A stretch of DNA of 64,000 nt from Phallusia mammillata (taxonomy: Eukaryota > Chordata > Ascidiacea > Phlebobranchia > Ascidiidae), in NCBI GenBank assembly GCA_003260075.1, contig QLIY01000298.1:1-64000 (forward strand), read 5' to 3'. The position numbers and the translations under genes were made by a program. The notes below the pieces were generated by a model, which was not told where the DNA came from, did not search any database, and was given only the letters and a program-made list of their open reading frames with translations. Below, piece after piece: positions 59,816 through 64,000 of this stretch. Each line of letters opens with the position of its first letter. Positions within the stretch are counted from its first letter, which is position 1.

Positions 59816-60068
59816 CAACGGGTAAGTTTCTTTCTCCTTTAACAGGATTATAAAAAATACCACCATCAACTTTAAAAACAATGTAAATATCTGACCCACA
59901 AACAACATAAAAATCGGGCGCGTTCAGGGTTCGGATCCCATAAAAAAATCTGATGTTTGGGAACGTAATTTCGCGAAAAAATCCCGTGAATTTCCCAAGA
60001 TGTATTTTCATGAAAGAACCCTTTGTCGAAGTGTAAACTGTCATGTACGTTTGAGGCACTTCATGCAT
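59715..60068 (-). CDS. Hypothetical ORF, 117 codons
   Basis: An open frame begins MHEVPQTYMTVYTSTKGSF and includes PDFYVVCGSDIYIVF. The composition is protein-like and the right two thirds lie outside the repeated unit, so it could be one exon of an unknown gene. I recognise no domain. The C-terminal third runs into repeat sequence. A chance ORF is equally possible. Confidence 0.3.
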   Translation of the reverse strand: MHEVPQTYMTVYTSTKGSFMKIHLGKFTGFFREITFPNIRFFYGIRTLNAPDFYVVCGSDIYIVFKVDGGIFYNPVKGERNLPVAPVVEINLSTCRFFRSRPLQTYSWLMLKAFSVG

Positions 60069-60122
60069 CTATGATTGATGTTGTTCCCTAATCATATTAT
60101 GTGCGTGCAAAAATATCTTACA

Positions 60123-60175
<53 letters not shown>
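60123..60175. repeat. Poly-G run, 53 bases
   Basis: Uninterrupted G homopolymer between unrelated sequences. Probably an assembly or base-calling artefact marking a join. Confidence 0.9.
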
Positions 60176-60178
<3 letters not shown>

Positions 60179-60287
60179 TCGCACCACGATAAAGGAAGGA
60201 AGCTTCACATAGGCTATCCGTTTCTGACGCACCGACCGTGACTAACATGACTGATGTGAAACCCTCAGACTAGATAGTTCACTCTTA

Positions 60288-60689
60288 TTAAAGAGATGTT
60301 TCTGTTTTCAATTTAACGAACAGAGATTTTTTTATTGGTAAAACTGTTGAAACACGTTTTTTTTTCGGTTTATGCAGTTTGGCATAGGGTATAAATTTCA
60401 GAAGTCGAAGAAGTAGTAACAGGTGTTTGTGGTAGATTAGACCTACTAATAAATGCTTGTATCGGCGATTGAAAGTGTATTTCAATTTATGTTTGCCCGG
60501 ATGCGAAGAAAATCTTTCTATCACCCGAACCCCAAACTTCAAATTCTGTAATGCAACGGAGTGGTGGTAACGTGTTTGACGCCCACACCCATGCACGACT
60601 AATGCTTTACTGTTGCCAATCTTCTCGCAATGTATTACTTTTGTAATGAATGTTTTTAGAAATTTGTTTACACCAACCAATATTTTCAT
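60288..60689 (-). CDS. Hypothetical ORF, 133 codons
   Basis: Lys/Leu-rich open frame starting MKILVGVNKFLKTF with a Leu run in the middle. No domain recognised, no homologue elsewhere in the window and no splice context. Weak candidate. Confidence 0.22.
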   Translation of the reverse strand: MKILVGVNKFLKTFITKVIHCEKIGNSKALVVHGCGRQTRYHHSVALQNLKFGVRVIERFSSHPGKHKLKYTFNRRYKHLLVGLIYHKHLLLLLRLLKFIPYAKLHKPKKKRVSTVLPIKKSLFVKLKTETSL

Positions 60690-60789
60690 AAAGCTGTCTC
60701 ATTGACCATAACGACATGCTTTCAAAGCGAACGACAGGCATAGTTCATCACGTTTTTAATTTTCACATAGAACAGGCCAGATTTCCGTA

Positions 60790-60993
60790 ATGTTGTTTCG
60801 GGAAGAAATGACAGCTTCCTTAACTCAACGTCATATGTTGTTGGTCAAATTAAACGACAAACCTAAACATTTCTTATCGCGCTTGCCTAAAACTGAATTA
60901 ATACACCGAATCGTCTCAAGCAGGTTCGAGTCTAAACAGTTATTGTACATAAATTCGGACGAACTAACCAAATCAATCGTCAGAAGGGTTTAA
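60790..60993 (+). CDS. Hypothetical small ORF, 67 codons
   Basis: Starts MLFREEMTASLTQRHMLLVK and ends at TAA 60991-60993. The composition is protein-like but nothing is recognisable. It is divergent from the preceding ORF. Weak candidate. Confidence 0.2.
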   Translation: MLFREEMTASLTQRHMLLVKLNDKPKHFLSRLPKTELIHRIVSSRFESKQLLYINSDELTKSIVRRV

Positions 60994-61019
60994 GCGCCAT
61001 CCTTTGTTTGTGTTTATTT

Positions 61020-61568
61020 TTAGTGTCAGAACCTTTATGTACATATACCAGTTCCAACTGGTCCAGGACACAGCAGTTCTTTTCGTATACTTCGACTTCA
61101 GGAAGGTTTTTAAGTCCAAAAGTCACTTTTGAAAGCGAACCACGAAGGCCTGAAAACACGTCAATGACAAAGCTTTTAGGACGTTAGCAACGTTTAAAAT
61201 GTCATGCGATGATGCAATTCCGGCTTTGAACAGGAAATACAAAGCTTAAAAAGTTTCGTATCCGTTTTCGGTTTAGAAGCTGCATGGTGTAGCAGTTGTG
61301 ACCTAGTTCAGAACACAGCAGTTCTTTGCGTATACTTCGACTTCAGGAAGGTTTTTTACGTGTAATCATGGCGAAAAATGTACCAACTAATGCATAGATT
61401 TGCAGGTTGCAATGAACACGTCGGTAGGCCTATTTAACATGACGGGGGGGGGGGGCGACCTAGTTCAGAACACAGCAGTTCTTTGCTTATACTTCGACTT
61501 CAGGAAGGTTTTTTAAGTGTAATCATGGCGAAAAATGTACCAACTAATGCATATATTTGCAGGTTGCA
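61020..61568. repeat. Direct repeats upstream of the plus-strand GPCR
   Basis: A segment containing acacagcagttcttt and acttcgacttcaggaaggtt occurs at about 61060, 61305 and 61460. The last two are near-identical over about 140 bp, including the start of the coding exon (atgaacacgtcggtaggcc), and are separated by a 12-base G run at 61444-61455. The GPCR ATG therefore appears twice, but only the second copy continues into coding sequence. Confidence 0.8.
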
Positions 61569-63696
61569 ATGAACACGTCGGTAGGCCTATTTAACATGAC
61601 GGAGGCAGCTCCTTCGTGTCAGGTTGCTACTGGCAACCCGTGGTGCGACCAATCACAAGCTTCAAAAGTCATCGAAATTTTCTACTTGACGTTAGTTGCA
61701 ATCGTTGGAACTCTCGGTAACCTTTTGGTTATTTTTTCGATCGTTCTTCTTGGCAAAGTCCATCAGAATGGGAATATATTTCTTGTGAACCTTGCTATAG
61801 CGGATTTGCTGGTGAGAACTTTGAGTTAAACTAGAAAGTGAGGATTCAAAAGGTGATTATGGCAATTTCAAAACTGTCAACTTGTAAGGACGTATGTATA
61901 AAAACAAGAAGTTAAACAAGTTGTGTTTCAAGGGTTGGTTGTAATATAGCCTCTGTCTTTAAAATTTATCAGTGGGGGGGGGGGATGTAAATTATTTTTA
62001 TCCAAAAATTTCATAGTATGATAATGTGGTTGTTTAAAGTGTGTACGTCCTGTTCATTCTGACAGGTATTGGGGGGGGGGGGGCTCAAAAGGTGATTATG
62101 GTAATTTCAAAACTGTCAACTTGTAAGGACGTATGTGTAAAAACAAGAAGTTAAACAAGTTGTTTTTCAAGGGTTGGTTGTAATATAGCCTCTGTCTTTA
62201 AAATTTATCAGTAAAAGCACTGTCGTTTTACTTTGGTGGTCTTAGTTGTAGTAACCACTGAAAGAGTTGTGGGATTCGTTTTACAACGAAGTTGTATTGG
62301 TAACGTTTTTGAAGTATATGTCAATAAAGAAGAACTTTGCTTATAGTAATGATCGACCCTTTGCAGATGGTTGGAATATTTGTGCCGATGAATATTCCCA
62401 ACGTTTACCACGGCTACAATGCTCTCTCTCCTGGGCTTTGTAACTTAAGCGGATATATTGTAAGTTTTTCAGGAGCCTGTTCACTTCAAAACATCGCAGC
62501 GGTTTCGGCCAACAGGTGAAATGTCGGTATATTTGTAGTGGGCGCCTTAAATTAAAACCATGGTCGCAAACATCACTCATATCTTGAGAAAGCAATGTAA
62601 ATTATTTTTAACCAAAAATTTCATAGTAGGATAAAGTGGTTGTTTAAAGTGTGTACGTCCTGTTCATTCTGACAGGTATTGGGCAATCTCTCGCCATGCA
62701 TCTTACAGCAAGGTTTTCTCCAAACGCCGTATGTACATCATGGTTTTGTTCACGTGGTTCTGGGCATTATTGCTTACACTGCCACCACTTGCCAATGTTG
62801 GAAATCTCGATTTTAGGTAAAACTGTTTATCAGAAAACAAATAAACTTAAAAGCAAATTTAAAATGTTAACGTAAATATTTTTTTTGCATTTAACAACTT
62901 GTTTACATTGACTATCAGAAAAAGTATGTACAAAACCATGTAATAACATTGAGAAAAACAACACAAAATGCAAGCAGTATAAATTTATAACGTTACGTTG
63001 TCATGAAGCATAAGCGTGACGTTCGTAAACGTCCGTATAAAACACTATACACTGACTTAAAAGTTGCACCACTAAATACAAAATTGCTAAAGAGCTAATA
63101 TTTATATGGCCCAGCTGCAAACATTTTTGAAGTCGATGTTTTTTTGCACTAACAATCGATAGCAATCGTAAAACCCTGTCACTGTTGTTTTGTGTGTTAA
63201 AGGTACAACAAAATGACAATGGCATGCATTTGGTCCGTGTTCAGTTCGTTGGCTTACGACATATGTTGGATAGTATTTGGATTTCTCTTGCCGTTAACTC
63301 TGATCTGCATATTTTACTGGAAACTATACAAGTAAGGTTATGTTTCAATTGGTAATACCTTCTCTTGTCACGTGTTATTTCATATGTCCTTTGTTTCTTT
63401 TGGGGCCGGAGAAAAATTTCGCTGCATATCCTTACGGAAAATCGTGTTTTAATCGGTAACAATAAATTGCTTGTTTGACCCCAAATTTTTTTTTCGCAAG
63501 TGGTTTAACTTCGACGTGATTGGAAAAATCAGATCTGTAAACACGAAATTACCTAAAATGCCCAGAACTAAAATCTTTTTCTCTGTAGGACAGTAAGAAA
63601 ACGACGTTTGTGGCTTAAAACTCACATGTCCAACACTTCTAATAGTGCGAAACAATACAAGAAGTCACTGGATACGGAAATCAACCTGCTAAAAAC
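61569..63696 (+). CDS. Rhodopsin-class GPCR, melatonin-receptor-like (partial)
   Basis: Five exons: 61569-61811, 62367-62515, 62676-62816, 63203-63331 and 63589-63696 (cut by a G run). The frame is continuous. The N-terminus has Asn-glycosylation sites (MNTS, NMTE). Then come TM1 (IVGTLGNLLVIFS), TM2 (GNIFLVNLAIADLL), TM3 ending NRYWAI (the NRY variant of DRY), TM4 (FTWFWALLLTLPP), TM5 (FGFLLPLTLICIFYWKLYK) and a basic third loop (TVRKRRLWLK). NRY and the GNIF..LA.ADL motif are typical of melatonin receptors, but related orphan amine or peptide receptors share them. TM6-TM7 are not in the window. Intron 1 is scrambled by G-run seams at 61974-61984 and 62071-62083. Confidence 0.85.
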
Positions 63697-63706
63697 GGGG
63701 GGGGGG

Positions 63707-64000
63707 TTGCAAGTAGTATAAGTTTATAACATTACGTTGTCATAAAGCATAAGCGTGACGTTCGTAAACGTCCATATAAAACATTTTACACTGACTTAAA
63801 AGTTGCACCACTAAATACAAAATTGCTAAAGAGGGGGGGGGGGAAGGTACAACAAAATGACAATGGCATGCATTAGGTCCCTGTTCAGTTCGTTGACTTA
63901 CGACATATGTTGGATAATATTTGGATTTCTCTTGCCGTTAACTTTGATCTGCATATTTTACTGGAAACTATACAAGTAGGGTTTTGTTTCAACTGGTAAT
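63707..64000 (+). repeat. Second copy of GPCR intron and exon 4
   Basis: 63707-63832 copies intron 3 (about 62968-63094). After an 11-base G run, 63844 onward copies exon 4 and the start of intron 4 with a few substitutions, including tgg to agg (Trp to Arg) in ACIWSVF. About 105 bp of intron is replaced by the run. Most likely the other haplotype appended in series. Confidence 0.82.

Noticed and set aside
1-64000. tRNA, rRNA or other structural RNA genes
   Set aside because: I saw no cloverleaf with A and B boxes and no rRNA-like sequence on either strand, though I could not run a covariance search.

Overview
The window is eukaryotic: AT-rich DNA with spliced genes, short GT-AG (a few GC-AG) introns and many hAT-type miniature transposons. 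The domain mix (CCP/sushi, calcium-binding EGF, SEA, HRM-like, GAIN/GPS, 7TM), compact introns and signs of two divergent haplotypes suggest an invertebrate deuterostome, most likely a tunicate. That is inference; nothing names the species.

From about 3.2 to 54.5 kb everything is on the minus strand and belongs to one family of adhesion GPCRs. Gene 1 (17457 to 3202) is complete in outline: signal peptide, 11 CCP modules, SEA-like domain, HRM-like domain, GAIN/GPS, 7TM and tail. Gene 2 (42607 to 19218) shares the membrane-proximal cassette exon for exon. Its ectodomain is different: a Ser/Thr-rich stalk built from 42-114 bp mini-exons, then about 65 calcium-binding EGF modules in a giant exon of about 8 kb. 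That exon holds two homogenised arrays (19 and 24 copies of a 123-bp unit) and two single-base deletions that break the frame. Unit 3 (54538 to 46652) is a third signal-peptide exon followed by about 20 CCP exons, 16 of them intact. I found no membrane or terminal exon of its own, so it may be an alternative 5' end of gene 2. Nearly all ectodomain exons are phase 1-1, so they can be duplicated, lost or skipped without changing frame.

From 54.6 to 59.8 kb the sequence upstream of unit 3 has been amplified into a large inverted repeat plus a further direct copy, with MITEs inserted. Three weak ORFs lie at 59.7-61 kb. From 61.57 kb a plus-strand rhodopsin-class GPCR with melatonin-receptor-like motifs runs to the window edge and is broken by assembly-like duplications.

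At least 15 G or C runs of 10 bases or more occur. Many sit exactly between near-identical duplicated segments, so several 'duplications' (50.7-52.4, 59.05-59.26, 61.3-62.2 and 63.7-64 kb) are probably haplotype or assembly seams.
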